Shown one piece after another: positions 14,423 through 15,425 of a stretch of 15,425 nucleotides of DNA (positions are counted from its first letter, which is position 1; every line of letters begins with the position of its first letter). The position numbers and the translations under genes are program-made. The stretch covers positions 1 through 15,425 of the forward strand of contig CAMDAN010000057.1 of NCBI GenBank assembly GCA_945888535.1, given 5' to 3'. Origin of the DNA: Bordetella parapertussis. GTDB lineage: Bacteria > Pseudomonadota > Gammaproteobacteria > Burkholderiales > Burkholderiaceae_C. Under the pieces are notes generated by a model. The model saw nothing but the letters and a program-made list of their open reading frames with translations, was not told where the DNA came from and searched no databases.

Positions 14423-15425
14423 ATGCCATTTTCTAAAGAACCCCCTTACGCCCATGGGCAAGCCGCAAAGACGGCGGTGCTCTTTTGTAACCTCGGAACG
14501 CCCGACGCACCCACGCCCAAAGCGGTTCGCCGCTACTTGGCTGAGTTTTTAAGCGACCACCGGGTGGTTGAAATCCCGCGCCTGCTTTGGATGTTGATCT
14601 TGCACGGCATCATCTTGCGCTTTCGCCCTGCCAAATCAGCGGCCAAGTACGCCAGCGTCTGGACGGCTGAAGGCTCGCCTTTGAAAATCTGGACAGAAAA
14701 ACAAGCCGCCTTGCTTCAATCACAACTCACCCAACTCGGCCACCATGTCGTGGTGCGCTGGGCGATGCGCTACGGCAGCACCTCGATTGCGTCGCAGCTT
14801 GATGCTTTGAAGGCCGACGGCGTCACACGGGTTTTAGTTTTACCCGCCTACCCGCAATACTCCGCCACCACCACGGCTAGCGTGTTTGACGCGGTATACA
14901 TGTGGGCCCAAAAAACCCGCTCGATTCCGGAGCTGCGTTTTGTCAACCATTACCACGACGATGCGAAGTACATCGCTGCGCTTTCCAGCAGCGTGTCAAG
15001 CTATTGGCAAGCGCACGGCCAGCCTGACAAGTTGGTGATGAGCTTTCATGGTGTACCAGAACGCACCTTGCATTTGGGTGATATCTACCACTGCGAATGT
15101 TTCAAAACAGCGCGTTTGTTGGCCCAATCGCTTGGGCTGTCTAAAGAACACTACCAAGTCACGTTTCAAAGTCGACTAGGCCGTGCCAAATGGCTTGAGC
15201 CCTATACCGAGCCGACCTTGATTGCGATGGGAAAAGCTGGTGTTGGGCGGGTCGATGTGATTTGCCCCGGCTTTACCAGCGACTGCTTAGAAACTTTAGA
15301 AGAAATCAATATGGAAGCCCGCGAGGCGTTTTTACACGCGGGCGGAAAAGCATTTCATTACATCGCATGCCTTAACGACTCACCGCTTGCAATTGACGCG
15401 CTCGCCGCCGTTGCCACCCAACACC
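14423..15425 (+). CDS. hemH: Ferrochelatase HemH (runs off the right edge)
   Basis: Inserts ferrous iron into protoporphyrin IX, the last step of the protoporphyrin-dependent haem pathway. The 334 visible codons cover nearly the whole enzyme; only the C-terminal end is missing. Family motifs are [12 protein letters not shown] (21-32), WAMRYG (113-118), [16 protein letters not shown] (141-156), SFHGVPER with catalytic His209 (207-214), and [12 protein letters not shown] with Glu290, equivalent to the second catalytic residue. The ATG is preceded by GGGAGAA with 8 bases between GGAG and ATG, a good ribosome-binding site. It is divergent from the YigB-like gene, whose start is about 20 bases away, so its promoter must lie within that gene. 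Confidence 0.96.
   Translation, partial: MPFSKEPPYAHGQAAKTAVLFCNLGTPDAPTPKAVRRYLAEFLSDHRVVEIPRLLWMLILHGIILRFRPAKSAAKYASVWTAEGSPLKIWTEKQAALLQSQLTQLGHHVVVRWAMRYGSTSIASQLDALKADGVTRVLVLPAYPQYSATTTASVFDAVYMWAQKTRSIPELRFVNHYHDDAKYIAALSSSVSSYWQAHGQPDKLVMSFHGVPERTLHLGDIYHCECFKTARLLAQSLGLSKEHYQVTFQSRLGRAKWLEPYTEPTLIAMGKAGVGRVDVICPGFTSDCLETLEEINMEAREAFLHAGGKAFHYIACLNDSPLAIDALAAVATQH

Overview
The window looks like ordinary chromosomal DNA of a betaproteobacterium, most likely Burkholderiales and perhaps Comamonadaceae. I infer this from the protein flavour (trigger factor, RND pump, ferrochelatase, hpnCDE), the tRNA-Leu / tig / clpP order and moderate GC. No phage, transposon, CRISPR array or rRNA is visible. 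Nine protein genes look complete with clear family assignments, one small antitoxin-like gene is complete, and one gene runs off each end (clpP on the left, hemH on the right).

Left block, minus strand (read right to left): a lipoprotein membrane-fusion adaptor (6097-5000) and an RND inner-membrane pump (4995-1801) form a two-gene efflux operon with a plausible sigma-70 promoter and a possible repressor site at 6131-6184. Then come tRNA-Leu(UAG) (1729-1643), trigger factor (1557-247) and the start of clpP (225-1). Tig and ClpP act on new and damaged proteins respectively; clpX would be expected just outside the window.

Middle block, plus strand: hpnC, hpnD and hpnE (6253-9343) overlap by 1 to 3 bases at each junction. 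Together they make squalene from two farnesyl diphosphates: HpnD makes presqualene diphosphate, HpnC makes hydroxysqualene, and HpnE reduces it to squalene. No squalene-hopene cyclase is in the window.

Directly behind hpnE, on the minus strand, is a hipBA-type toxin-antitoxin pair (10867-9348) whose kinase residues all appear intact. Upstream of hipB is the only long non-coding stretch (10868-11314). It holds a candidate hip promoter, two similar near-palindromes centred on CATG, repeated GTTCTC words, an unusual density of CTAG, a 13-bp palindrome and a 28-codon ORF of doubtful status. This is the part of the window most worth a second look.

Right block: a penicillin-acylase-family Ntn hydrolase (11315-13705, plus) ends in a TTAA shared with the stop codon of a convergent HAD phosphatase similar to YigB (14403-13702, minus). 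Ferrochelatase hemH (14423 onward, plus) diverges from the phosphatase with starts only about 20 bases apart.

I found no convincing undescribed multi-gene system. The best candidates for new information are the regulatory architecture upstream of hipB, the substrate of the acylase, and the control of the efflux operon.
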